Source: Eopsaltria australis
Taxonomy: Eukaryota > Chordata > Aves > Passeriformes > Petroicidae
Length of the DNA stretch: 64,000 nt
Direction: 5' to 3'
NCBI GenBank assembly: GCA_034509425.1
Contig: JAVTVJ010011652.1
Coordinates: 8,364,001-8,428,000, forward strand
How positions within the stretch are numbered: position 1 is the first letter of the stretch; each line of letters opens with the position of its first letter. The position numbers and the translations under genes are program-made. Positions 1 to 13,300 of the stretch are shown piece by piece. The notes below the pieces were generated by a model. That model was not told the DNA's origin. It did no database searches and saw nothing but the letters and a program-made list of their open reading frames with translations.

Positions 1-272
1 CCAAACCCCTCTACCTCCTCCTGCCTCCTGTGGTGATGGTTCCCTCCTCTCCCCCACTGACCTCAGCCTAGGAGCCGTCTGGCCTGGGGGCCATGGCAAA
101 GGGGAGTCAGACAACATGAGCTGGAGCTCCCATGCAAATACAATATCCCAGCTATATGCCCAAGGGAGCATGCAGGAGGGGAAGGAGTATCAGAAGTTCT
201 CTCCATGGGATGCCACGGTCCCATGCTACTGCCCAAACACCCATCTTTCACAGGTTCCTGTCCAGCACTCAC

Positions 273-370
273 CTGAACCCAGCTTCTTCCCCCTCCTGAG
301 GCTGGCAGGTCCCTCCGTTGGCACAGGGGTTGGAGGAGCAGCCACTGAGTGCCACCTCGCAGTCCCTGCC
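273..370 (-). CDS. SLIT1: SLIT1 exon 28: end of EGF 1 and start of EGF 2
   Basis: 98 nt, residues 960-991 plus AG. Reads [20 protein letters not shown] then [12 protein letters not shown]. Acceptor TTCCCCAG|G (phase 0), donor AG|GTGAGTGC (phase 2). It is the last SLIT1 exon visible; positions 1-272 are intron 28 with no further exon recognised. Confidence 0.95.
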
Positions 371-3300
371 CTGGGGAAGGATGGAAAGGTGGGAGCGAGG
401 AGGGTGCCACAGCACCTGCCCAGCTCTCCCCATCCCACTCAGCAGGATGCTGTGGCACACAGGGGGGGTAGGTGGTCCTGCAGGCAGCAAGCCCCAGGGG
501 CATGGCAGAGGCCCTGCTCTGCTCCCTTGCCCCCTGCAGGGACATGTCCCCACGCACTGGGGACCCCTGGGAGCAGGGTACCTTGTAGCCACTGGGACAG
601 GCGCAGCGATAGGAGCCAAGGGGGTCGTTGTGGCAGGTGCCCTGGTTCTGGCAGGGGCTGGAGAGGCAGGGGTTGCACTTGGCCTGGACACTCAGGGCGG
701 GTGGGCCTGTGGGATGGGAGGCACGGAGATGACCGTCAGTGCGAGGAGTGATGGGAATGTGTCCTTTTGTGGGCACCGATGTGGGGGCAGAGCCTCAGGT
801 GCTGCTGGAGCACAGCCTGTCCTGCCAAGGGGCTGTGCACCAGGCAATGAGACAGCCACCAGTTTGCTCAGTCACCGGGGACGTGCCACCTGTCAGGTAA
901 GAGGACGGAAGCAACCTGGTCCCTCTCCTCCACAAGGCAGCTCAAGAGATGAAACCCTGGAGCCACCCAGACTCACAAAGCATTGCTCTGCTGGGTGCCC
1001 AGAGGAGGGCATGGATAGACAGCATGGACACCTCTCACCTTGGCACTCAAATTTCTTGGCAGGGGTGGTGAGCAGCAGCTTCCCTTCCATGTCGGGGGGC
1101 CCAGCGCAGCGGGCGATGCCTGGCTCCTTGTACCCCGTCTTCACCCAGCTGGAGAGCCAGCGCAGGTTGCAGCTGCAGTACAGGGGGTTGGCCCCGATGG
1201 CTCTGCATGAGGAGAGGGGCAAAATTGCACCTGCTGCCACACAGAGGGAACTGGGCACAACTCTGTCACTTGACTGGGAAGCCACAGGATGGGCAAACCA
1301 GTGCTCCTCCATTTCTGGACCCACCAGCACCAGAGGTGCTGCCCACAATGGGAGGACTGGGACACACAGCCCCACAATGCTGCCCAGTTAGATCATCCTG
1401 CTGCCAGACCCACAGCCCATGCAGTGCTCTGTGCTCTGCCCTGGGGCTCTCCTCCACTGCTCACACAGAACTTCTTTGCAGTCCCTCTCCAGTACACAGG
1501 CAAAGCTGCCCGAGGCCAGCAAACTGGGCAAAGTACCTTGAGGCCATGCAGAAACAACAGGACCTGCATGGGAGCTGCAAGGCCAGCCTGGGCTCTGCTG
1601 CACAAGCCTGCAGGACAGAGACACAGGAGTGGGCTGGTGGGAATGAGCAGTGGGTCACAGCCAGAGCTTGTACAGACAGCACTGGGGGAAAGCAAGGAAT
1701 TGCTCTGGGAAAGGAGGAGGAGGATGGGGGGTTTCTCTGCTCCACAGCAAAGAAGGGTATGGAAGCACTGGATGATGTGGGAGGTGGAGGGCCTGGATGT
1801 CTCTTTGAATCCTCCTTGACTGCAAAGGTCAGCAGTGATAGAGGGCCAGTGTAACCAACACATGTGATAAAAGAAGGAGATGGCAGCACAGAGGGCAGGC
1901 AATAGGGACAGCAGATCTGCTGGGGCTGACAAACCCGGTCCTGCAGCACCCACAGCATGGGCTGTGACACAGCTCAGCCTGTGGGAACCAGCAGTGCCAG
2001 CTGCCAGTCAGCAGTGAAGGCAGCACAGCCAAGGGAAACTGGAGCAGAGCAAGCAGTATTGCTCCCCAAAAACAAGGAGGCCAGGACTGAATATCAAGAT
2101 GCCCTTAGCAGACTGAATGAACAGCTTGAGATGCCCAGGATGCCAGGAGCAGGCAGCTGGAAACAGCTTAGTTAGGAGACAGGGAAGAGACCAAAAAGAC
2201 ACTGTGAGCAAAGTTAAACCCTGGCCCCAGGTGGTGGGTATAGGGCAGTGCTCCTGGGGTGCAGGCTCACTCAAAGAGGGGCTGAAACCCCACCACTGGA
2301 AGGGGGATAGTTGATGACACACTGAGGGGCTGTTGCAGGAAGTGCACTGGCAGAAGGCTAACAACACACTGGAGTGTGTCAGAGCAGCCCCTGCCAACCC
2401 ACAGCCATGACACTGCTTTGCATGGCTTGACCTACACCTTGGGGGACCCCAGAAATCTAGTGGGCTGGGGAAGGACCCCACACCACACCCACCTAAGACC
2501 ACAGGGACGTCCCAGCAGCACTGGGAGACTCAGCTGCACAACTGGATCTGAGCCTGAGCATGGGCAGCAGCTCACAGCACTATCCAACAAATGATGTTGC
2601 AGGTACCAGCCCAGAGAAGAGGGGAGAAGGCAGCTCACCCTCCAGGGAAGCCAAGTTCAGCCCAGTGGTTTTTAAAGGTCTATGGAGCCTGCATCCAGCC
2701 CTGAGCCCTGAGGAGTGGGAGGAGATACTCACAGGTGAGACAGGGAGGTGACATCTGTGAAGATGCCCTCGGGGAGGCTGGAAATGTCATTGCCATGGAG
2801 AGACCTGCAGAGAACAGAAGGTCCTGCAGTACCCAGGGCTCCAAGGTGGGCAGCAAGGACTGTGGCCCCACCCCACACGTCCAGGTGTGGGTGGCAGAGC
2901 TGGACCCTGCCACACTGTCAACTGTTGCAAATGCACCATCTGCTCTGAGAGCAGATGAACCTTCCTGTGCTCCTCCTGCAGCCTCTGCCCTGCCCACCTG
3001 CATGCACCCAGCTCCAAGTGAACACAGGGACAGAGGCAGCAGCAGAGAAGGGGCCAGGCAGGGCTGTGAGCAGGGCTATGGGCAGTACTTACAGCAGCCG
3101 CAGGGAGCGGAGGCCCTCGAAGGCCAGCGGAGGGATGCACTGCAGGGAGTTGTAGCTGAGGATCCTGCAGAAGGGAAGCAGCAACACAGCTCTGTGTGTG
3201 CTGCAAGAAACCCACCCTGGGCTACACGCTGCCCCTGTGTGAGCTCCATCCCGAACTACAGCTTCACCCAGGCAGAGGGTGGAGAACCTGGTGTCCCCAG

Positions 3301-4326
3301 CACCCCCCTAGTCTTTGGGGTCCCCTAGAACAGCCTGCACAGCTCATCTGGGCTGCAGGGACCGGTGTGGCACCGAAGGGACCGCACTTACAGCGTGGTG
3401 AGCTGGCTCATGTTGGTGAAGGAGGAGTTGCTCAGGGAGCTGATCTTGTTGTTGCTCAGATCGCTGGAAAACAGAAACCCCGGGGCTTGGAGTCAGCTGG
3501 GCCCTGTCCCCTCACTGCCCCCCAGCCTGCTCAGCTGCAATGGGCTGCAAAGAGCAGCACAGCACAGCCTCCAAGGGAGCAGCAGGGCTGTCACACAGGG
3601 TAACAGCACCAATGCCATTTGTCCGCCCTCTGCTCCAGGCCTGGCACCAGGTGGTGAGCAACCAGAGGCTGAGCATCGGTGCCAGCCCAGCTGTGTTCCA
3701 GAGCAGAGGGGGGACACAGAGGGACGTCAGGGGTCCCTGCACACTGCCAGACCCCTCCTCAGGATCACACACCATGAAGATAGCCCCTGCCCTCACCCAA
3801 AAGTTCCAGTGCATCTGCCTGGGCTCCTGCTCCTGGCTACTTACACAAGCTGCAGATACTTGAAGGTAGAGAGCTGTCCCGGGACCTGAGTGAACTGGTT
3901 TCCATCCAGGTAGCTGCAAGGGAGAACAAAAGCACCTCGGGGTGACTGAGAAGCAGGAGATCTCTCCCTCTGCCCCCTCTTCCTCCTGTGCACCACCATG
4001 GACTTTGGGTTACAAGAAGCATCTCCAGCATCACCTCCTTGCTGCACCCGGGGCCCAAGGGGCTCTCGGGGGACTCCTGGGCTGTCAGGGGAGCCAGTGT
4101 GCGAATGCATGAGCACACCTGGGTTTGCAGGCATGTCCCTGGGGACACCCTCCCAGCAGCCTATGTGTGCAAGCGCATCCAGCCACGTGCTGCATTTACA
4201 CATCTGATGGGAGCGTGGGAAGCTGCAACTGTTCCCAAGGCATGTGTGAGCATGTGAGAGATGGCAGAGGATGCAGAGAGAGGAGGAGTGTGCAAGACAG
4301 CGGAGGGGGGTGTGGGGGTGGGATGC

Positions 4327-4358
<32 letters not shown>

Positions 4359-7300
4359 CTGTGTGCCCAACCAGTGCCTGCACCCCCTGCACACAGGATT
4401 TGTTGCAATCCCTCATCCCAGATAGGTAGAGCTCCTTCTGCAGCGATGGGCTGCACATCCAGCTCTGGCATGGCTGCATGGGTATCGCCCTGACACCAAT
4501 GCTGATGGGTGGCTGAACCCAGGCAAAGCACATCCCACTGCTCATGTGCTTGGGGCTGGTGCTGCCAAGGCATCCCTGCAGCTGTGGTGAGAGGGGACGT
4601 CCCTGTCCCTGCTGCTCCTGCTCCTGGCAACCACAGAGCCCTGAGCTGCATGGCTGCGTGGGGACTGCAGCTGCAAGGGCTGGCTGTCCCTCGCTGTTGC
4701 TTCCCAAGGGCCAGACAAGGGTCTCAGCTGCTGGGTGACAATACCTCTTGCACAATACCCTTGATAGCCCTGAATCATCAGAGAGACTCCTGCTGAGCCA
4801 CCTGCTGGTGTTGGGGCTGGACAGGATCCCTTGGATTGGTGGGGTCCTACTCACACTACCAGGCCAGGATGGGGGTGTGGGGAGGAGCCCAGGAGTCTCT
4901 GCCCTGACACCTGCAACCCCACAGCAGAGGCCCCTCACCCAGAGCTGTAAAGTTGATGGAGGGTTAAGGGGAGAGTTTGGGTACTTGCCCACTACTCACA
5001 GCTCTGTGACATTCTTGGGGATCCCCTTGGGCAGGGCCTTGAGGTGCTTGTTGCTGCAGCGGACAACCGTGTCGAGGCAGGTGCATTCCTGCGGGCACTG
5101 GGGCCGGGGGATGCAGCTGGTCTCCTCCTTACCTGCACCAGGCATGGAAAGCCACCGAGTCACCAGGGTCCATCCCCTGGGTATTGTGTGAGGCCAGATT
5201 CAATGCCTTGTGCCTGCCCAGGATGGCTCCTCTCCCATTACAACCATCCTCCCCTGCCTCCAAAGCAGGGTGTTGCAGGCAACAGCAGTCAGGAGTCAGC
5301 AGTGCAGGAATTGCTCCTGCACGCAGAAATCGCCTGCGCCACTGGTGTGGATGCAACCAGCCAGGTCAAGGCTGCTCTGATTTTCACCATTTTCATGAAA
5401 AAATGCAGTCACAGGGACAACAGAGTGCACAGAAGAAGGGGCTCAGCCCTGAAAATCCTCCTGAAACAACCTCCTTCATCCACCTCCCAAACACAGGTTA
5501 GATGGAGTGGAGCCTGTGCCGAGCAGCCACAGGAGATGGCATTGCTCCCCTTCCCTGCCATGATGCTGGAATTCTGTGGGAGAGGCATCCCTGGGACAAG
5601 CGTATGCTATCTTGCACTGTTAGGAAAGGCGCGGGATGCAACCCTTCAGGCTTTGACGTGGTGGAGGAGGGAAAGCAGAAGAAATGATGATTTGTTTGTA
5701 AATATTTTCCAGAGGGCTCAAAAGCTGCTCTAAATTTTTAAAAAAAATATATAAAAAGAGGTTTTTCTACCCACACACACTCCCTGGCTGCTCCATCTGC
5801 CCAGCTCTGGTGCATGTGCAAGGCTGAGAAGGGAAGGCGGGAAGGAGCAGGATGAATCCCAGTGGGCTTTGCCTACACATCTGCACCTGTCAGCACCCAG
5901 GGCACAGTATGGACCCACCTACATACAAGAGCCTCAGGGTGCAGTGGGTGCGAGCTCCTCCCCTGGCTTCAGAGAGGATATCTGAGCGCAGCCCCAAGGG
6001 CTGGGCACCAGGAAGGGAAACTTTTCTATCATTAGGGAAGGGCATTCATGGGGCCCCCTGAGCTACTGACTTGCCACGGGCACATCCTGGCAGCAAGGAT
6101 GGTGCTGGGACAAGGAGCACGGTGTCCTCCTGGGAGGAGCAACCTGGTCTCCCCTCACCCTTGGAGCCACGGGGCCCATGAGTTACCTTCCTCACACCTG
6201 AAGTCAGGGAAAGCCACATCCTGGAGCGGGATCTGCCGGAGGAAGTCGGGGTTTTGGCACCGAGGGTTCCCTGTCACGATCTTCCTCTTGCGCAGCCAGT
6301 CCCCCAGCCAGGCCAGCTGGCAGTTGCAGTTGAAGGGGTTGGCGAGCAGGTTCCTGCACAGGGGAAAGAGCACAAGGGCAGCACCTGAACACCCACCAGC
6401 CATGGGGACCTGCAGCCCTCCGATGCAACACGGACAGGCTGGGGGCATCCCCCGGGGGCCCAGGACATACAGTGTGGAGAGGGACTGCAGCGTGTCAAAG
6501 GCGCCCGGGGCAATTGTGCTGATCTGGTTGTCGTACAGGGAGAGCAGGCGGACGTTGCGCAGCCCTGTGAAGCTGTCATTGTGGATGCAGCTGATGCGGT
6601 TGTTCCTCAGCATCCTGCAGAGGGGAGAGAACAAAGGCACCTACAACACAGGCAGGCACCACGGGGGAAACCCACCTTAGCAGTGCCCAGGCTGTGCCCA
6701 CCTCAGTGCTGGGCAGCAGAATGAGCCTGAGCAAGTCCCTGAGCAGCAAAAAGCTGCCCCCCCAGCACTGGATACAGCCAGCTGGTGGGCAAGGCACTCC
6801 TGAGCTGGCCCTGCAGGGAGGCAAGGAGTAAGGATGGCCCAATCTGGGTGCTCAAGGAGGAGAAGGGACTCACAGTGTCCTCAGCCCGTCCAGGCCCCTG
6901 AACATGCCGCTCCGCACAGACTCCAGCTGGTTGACAGTGAGGTGCAGCTCGTTGACAGAGGACGCTCCCTCAAAGGCCCCATCCTCGATCTCTGACACCT
7001 TGTTGTTGCTGAGGTTGCTGTGAAGAGGGAAAAGCAGGCTGGGATGAGGTCTCTGCCTTGACCTCGTCCTGGACTCTGCCTCCCCCAGATCCCACTAAGC
7101 ACCCTGTGATGCCAGTCCCTCAGAAGACCCTCAGGTTGGGACATGCCTTTCATTTCACACCCCAGTCTGCCCTGGCACCAGAACCCCCATGTGCCTTCCG
7201 AACCCTCGGACACTCCTGACATGTTGCCTGCCCAATACTCACATTTTCTTCAGATGTGGGAGTTTCTTGAAAATGCCAGTGGCCTCCAGGATGGAAATTT

Positions 7301-10300
7301 CATTGTTGTTCAGGCGCCTGGAGCAGGCAGCAGGGGAAAGAGCTCAGGAGATGGCTGCGAAGTGCCTGGTACAGCCCAAACCCTGAGCCAAACCCCAGTG
7401 CCAGCAAGGTGCCTGCTGCAGGAGGGAAGGCAGAGTGAGAGAGGAGACTTACAGCTCAGCTGTGGACTGCGGGATGCGATCTGGGATCTTGGTGAGTTTC
7501 AGGTTGGAGCACTCAACCACACCAGATTCACAGCGGCATTTTGGGGGGCAGATCACATCACTGTTGCATTCACTGTTCAGCTGGTAATCCTCTGTCCCTG
7601 TGTGATGGTGAAGGCAGCAGGGGCTCCCATGGGCAGAGGCATAGGGGGCTGCACCTGCCCCCTCTCCCTCTGACCCTCCCACATCTCCACCTGGTCTCAT
7701 TTTCTTCTCATTCCAACCCCTGTGCACATATTACTCTTCTCCATGCCCAAAGCTGCTGATCTACAGATATTTGTCCTGGGTACACGGAGTGCTGCACTGC
7801 CCACCACCCTCCCGCAAACAGAGCTGGACACTGTGGGAGCACCTCTGTGCCCACCCAGGTAACGGCACGGTGGGAGATGCCACAACACATTCTGGTACCC
7901 AGCATGTGGGAGATGAAGTGTGGTTCTGCTGGGCCAGACCACGGGGCAGCCTGTCCAAAAAGGCACCATGCACACACCCATGCACACGTGTGTGGCTCCT
8001 CCGCTCACCTGGGATGAAATACTGCTCTTTGGCTGTGGAAAAAAAAAGCACATCAGCCCTCTGAGCACAGAGACGCCAGGCTGGGACAGGGCTGAGGACA
8101 GCAGGGTGCCTGTGACAGGGCTGGGGACAGCTCTCACCCGAGCAGCGGAACTTCTTGCTCTTGATCTGGCCGATGCGCTTGTTGGCCAAGCGCCGGGGGC
8201 TGGCACAGCGGGCTCCGCTGGTCTCCACGGGGTTGGCACGGAGGAAATCTGCCAGCCACTTCAGGTTGCAGTCACAGATGAAAGGGTTCTGGGCCAGGTG
8301 CCTGTGCCAGGGACAGCGGGTGACACACTGCCAGGGACAGTGGGTGACACACCACCAAGGGCAGTGGGTGATCACCAGCTCCAGTCCTGGAGATGCTTTT
8401 CCCCCAGAGGCCTGCCCGGGCATGGGAGCTGGTGCGGACACTCACAGAGTCTGGATGGCCCGCAGGGAGGTGAACGTGCCTTTGGCCAGGCTCTGGATCT
8501 TGTTGTCATAGAGTGAGAGCAGTGAGAGGTTCTGCAGGTCCTGGAAGGCATCTGCCCGTACACAGTTGATCTTGTTGGCATTGAGAAGCCTGGCAGGGAG
8601 AGAGGGATGTGAGTCTGGGGACCCCTCTTCACTGCACCATAGGTGCTAGGGACCTCAGTCTTGCTTCCCTGTGTCCCTGAAAAGCATCCCACACAGCCAC
8701 TGGTGCCTTACAGCAGCTGCAGGGCAAAAAGTCCTCCAAAGACACCCTTAGGGAGGTCCGTGATCTTGTTGCCATACAGCACCCTGGGAAAGAAAGGCTG
8801 GTGTGAGAGAGATGGGGGGGAGTGGTGTGGGCCATGGTTAAGGGGTAACAGCATCCACCCCACCCACCCCAGTGCAGGCACTTACAGGGAGTTCAGCGAG
8901 CGCAGCCCCTGGAAGGCATCAGGGGCGATCTCTGAGATCTGGTTGTTGCTCAGGTCTCTGAAACCCAAAGGGAGAAGGTGGCCTGGTCCCCTCTTCTCTT
9001 GTCCCATGTCACCCTCCTGCTAGTTCCAGGGGACCACCCCCAACACCCAATACACAGAGCTGGGGTTATCCAAGCCCCCCTCCCAGTGCTGCCATATGAG
9101 GCACCCATGCCACAGCAGGTGCCCCAGGGCTGCCAGCTCTCAGCAGTGTCCAGCAGTGTCCAGCAGGGTGAAGGGTGTTGGGGTTCAGGGTGAGCTGGTA
9201 GAGGCTGCACTTACATCCTCCGCAGCTTCTTGTAGGGTGAGAAGGCTCCTGGGGGAATGGACTTGATGCCATTGAGTTCCAGACGTCTGCAAAGAGAAGA
9301 GGGAGAGGTGAGGGTTCTAGGGCTGGCCAAACCCCAGAACCCCACTGACAGAGCTGGGCCTGCAGGACCCCTAAGGTCACTGTGAGTTTCCCCATAGATG
9401 TGGAAATATTCTGCCCAGAGACAACTTGCATCCCGTGGTTGGGGCTTTTTCCATCAGGGAGAGTTGCCATGGGTGGGGGAACCATGAAGGCTGGGGTGGG
9501 GGAAACACCTCTCCTCCCCAGCACCTTGGGTCTGGGGGTGTCTTCTGCCTCCCACATGCTTTGTGCACCGTCCCAGCAGGGGCTTTGCACCATAATTGGA
9601 TTCTTCTAAGGAGATTATTTCTCTATTTACATTTTTAATGCAGCTAAATCCAGGGCTAAATCTGGGCAGTGTGAGAGAAGGGCAGGGAAGTCCTGCTGCC
9701 CTGTGGAGTGGCTGAGCTGTGGGACTCCTGTGTCCCCAGTGCCTTGAGCCACCCAGAGCCCCGTGGTGACAGTGTGGGGCCATACTCACATCTCTGTCAT
9801 GGTCTCAGGCAGGTTGGCAGGGATGGCTGTCAGCCCCTTGCCCCGACAGTCCACAATGCCATTGCTGCAAGTGCACATGGCTGGGCAGGAGCCGGAGGAC
9901 AAGCTGCAGAGCTGGGCATGTGCTGAGTCCGTTTGTCCTGCCAGGGAAGCAGCCAGCATTGGAATTGCGAAGAGCTGAGCCAGGCCAGTATGTGGCAGCA
10001 CCCTGAAGAAGGGACCCTGGTGACAGCTCAGCATGCAGGGACAGTTCATGGCACCCTTGAGCGGGTGCACCCCAACCCACTGCAAAAGCTCCAAAGGCAC
10101 ACACTGATGTACTGTCACAATGATAGGGTGGCATTGTCCCCATATTGTCCCCACATCAAGGACTGTGCTGACCTGAGATGAACCCAGAGCGTGGGTTCTG
10201 AGGCTCTTAGCTGGGGCACATGGCAGGGAGTGGAGATGGGCTGCATTGGTGGCTTGTGCCTTGTCCCCCTGGCCCATGTCCCTGCCCTGGCACCCACCAC

Positions 10301-13300
10301 CTCCCCTGCCCCCTCACCGGAGCAGCTGAACTCGTTCTTTTGGATCTCAGCCACGTTGAGGCCGCGAAGCTGGGCAGGAGCAGAGCACTGGGTGAAGAGC
10401 CCGATGGTGGGGCGCTGGCGCAGCCACTGCGAGAGCCAGGCCAGGTGGCAGTCGCAGAAGAGATGGTTGGAATGCAGACGGCTGCAGGAGGATGGAGCAG
10501 TCAGCAGCCACAGGACAGCTCCTGCCCACCCCACTGCCCTCTGAATGCTCCAGCCTGGCTCATCCCAAAGGCTGGGGGCAGAGGGAGTTACAGAGGGGCC
10601 TGTGACAGTTGCCAAGGCCACCCTGCTTGGCAGTACTTGGGGATGCTCTGCAGGGGTGTCCCCTCCATTCCCTCCTCACGGTGCTGTCCCAGCACTACTG
10701 AGCCACCAGCACCAGCAGCAGAGCTGGGGACATCCCACTTCAGCCTAGGAGGTCACTCCCACCACCACCACCACGACCCTGGCACTCACAACGTCCGCAG
10801 CTTGGGCATGTGGTTGAAGCTGGACACAGGGATTGAAGTGATATTGTTGTTATTCAGGGTCCTGCAGGAAGACAAAGAAGGGCAGGTCAAGGCAGACAGG
10901 CTGTAAATGGGAAGACGAGATGGTCTAGGTGGCACCAACCCCTGGGAGCAACCTGGCACAGGGTGAATGGATGGAGAACTACAGGCTGGGGACAGTCCAA
11001 ACCCCCCACAGGACTTGCTATCCTTTACAGGCTTCTCCCCACCACAGCCAGCGGCACCCAGGTGGCCCCTGGGGCATGATCAAGCCCTGGAGTAGTGGTA
11101 CCAGAGCCCTGCTCAGCCCCTGCTCAAGTCCAGGAAGAATTGGCATGCTGGGGATGTCCCTGCCGCACCTCAGTGAGTGGGGACACCCAAGGACACTCTC
11201 ATCCTGTATGGGGTTGCAGACTGGAGGCTCCAGCCTGTCCCCAGTCACTTACAGGACCTCCAGCCCCCGCAGGGCACGGAAAGCCCCATCCTCGATGCAG
11301 CTGATCTGATTCTTGTCCAGTTGCCTGCAGGAGAAAGGGGAAAAAAAGGGAGAATTGTTGGGACAGCCCAGGCAGAGAGCAACCAGCCCTCCTCATCACT
11401 TCTGGTGCCTCCTGCCATTGGACATGACCCCAAACTCCGCCATGCCCAACACTGCCAGGACTCACAAGTTCTTGAGGTCAGTGGCCCCACGGAATGCTTT
11501 CCTGGGGATGGCCTGGATGAAGTTCTCACTCAAGTCCCTGCAGAAGAAAGAGGCAGGAAGGAAAATGAGCTGTGCCTGCAAAGCATGATGTCCCATGGGA
11601 GCAGGGCATCCACAGGCACGCCCCAGCACCCAGTGATCCCTCAGGGACTCCGAAAAACTGGAATGTGGCTTTGGGTCCTTGGCTGACCACTGTTCTGCTG
11701 GCTGTACTGAGGCAAGTTCAGCTCCATCTATGGTGGCTCAGAGTGCCTGGGGCTCCCTGGGCACTGCAGTCCCTGGCTCTGACAAGCAGAGCTGACTGGC
11801 ACAGCTCCGGGGAAAACCCTCCATACTTAAATGCTCTCTGACTGCTATAATTACAGGTCCCTGCTGATTAACTGGTAATTACACTTAGTGGCTCCAGGAG
11901 GCATTCCCATGGAGCCTGACCTGCACTTCAGAGGGCACGAATAATGGGGTCATTATGTACTCCATCACTGCAGGGCACTGTCTGTGGAATCACCTGCTCT
12001 GCAATGCCAGGGCATGCCAAGCCAGCAAGGCCTGTGTTGCAGGGCTGGCAGCAGGTCAGATCCCCCGCCATGCCTGGGCTGGCTTTTAAAGACCACGAAG
12101 ACCACAAATCTCACTGCAAGTAGGGTCTGGGTGGACCAGCTCAGTGGAGAGACCTGTTCGTTTTATTTATTCTCCATGGCTCCCAAACAGCCATTCCCTC
12201 TCCCACCCTAATAGTCAGCAGCTCCTCTGAACTTGGCTGGCAACTGCACTGTCTGCCCCCAGCCCAGTGCCAGCACAGTCCTGCTCCAGCTACCCCTGGG
12301 GCAGGAGGCCAAGTTCACATCTCCTTTTCCTGGCACAGGGAAACTGAGGCACAACACAGCATTTTCCCTATGCAAGTCCATGGGTGAATGAGGATGAGGA
12401 TCAGGGTATCCCACACAGACTAAATGTACCCAGAATTACACACGTCATACAGACACCCCCATCCCAGCTCCAAGAGGGGGTTTAGGGTGTCCACAGATGT
12501 CAGCATTTCACACATAGTGCTCACCAGCTCTCATTCAACACAACAAAGCCTGTTTGCTATTGATACCCTGCACAGGATGGAGGCACAGCATCCACGTTCC
12601 TCCCCACACCCTCATTTCCTCCAAAAAATGGGCTCAATGAATGGGCACAAGCTGCTTGCAAAATACCCGGAGGTCTCCAAACTGGGACTTCACCCCAGCT
12701 GAAAGATTCACTGCCACAACAAGAAAATGTTCCCAGGGGATGCATGAGGAAAAGGAAAACAAAAGGACAGAGGGCTTGCCTAGCCCTGCAGTGGGATGCC
12801 TGGCCACCAAGGAGATGCTACGTGATCCCAGGGTGATGCACCAGCCTCTGCTCCCTGCACAATTTGTGCATCACTCTGGGTCACTCCCGGGGAACCAAAC
12901 CTGGCTGGCAAAGCATCATTGCTGGGGGAGTGGAAGGGAAATGCTGCCCCAGGAACTGCTGGAGAAAGAAAAGCCCTGCTCCTCTGCGAGCAGCAGGCGC
13001 AGTTTCGCAGCAACCCACGTGGCGGCACTGCCAGGCTGCCCTGCCTGTGTGTGCTGCCTGCCCTGTCAGTGCTGTCTGCCCTGTTTGCACTGCCTGCCCT
13101 GTCTGTGCCCGCTGTTCTCAGAACTCTGGCCTGACCCCTCCACGAGGGGATTGGGGTCCCCTCACCCTCTCCAAAGGGGAAGGACCAGACACTTGCAGCA
13201 GCCTCCGATACCCCAGCACTCCTTCAAATACAAACATCTCTTCATACTATGCTGGGGATGCGATGAGCCTGGGGACCCCCAGGAATTGCACTGACCTTTC

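Noticed and set aside
318..1391. 357-codon open frame on the plus strand
   Set aside because: It lies antisense to SLIT1 exons 26-28 and their introns, has no recognisable domain, and is explained by low stop density opposite GC-rich coding sequence.
9901..9920. Alternative exon 9 acceptor at CTCTGCAG|CTTG
   Set aside because: It would not restore the phase-1 frame from exon 8 and would remove the linker Cys present in SLIT1.
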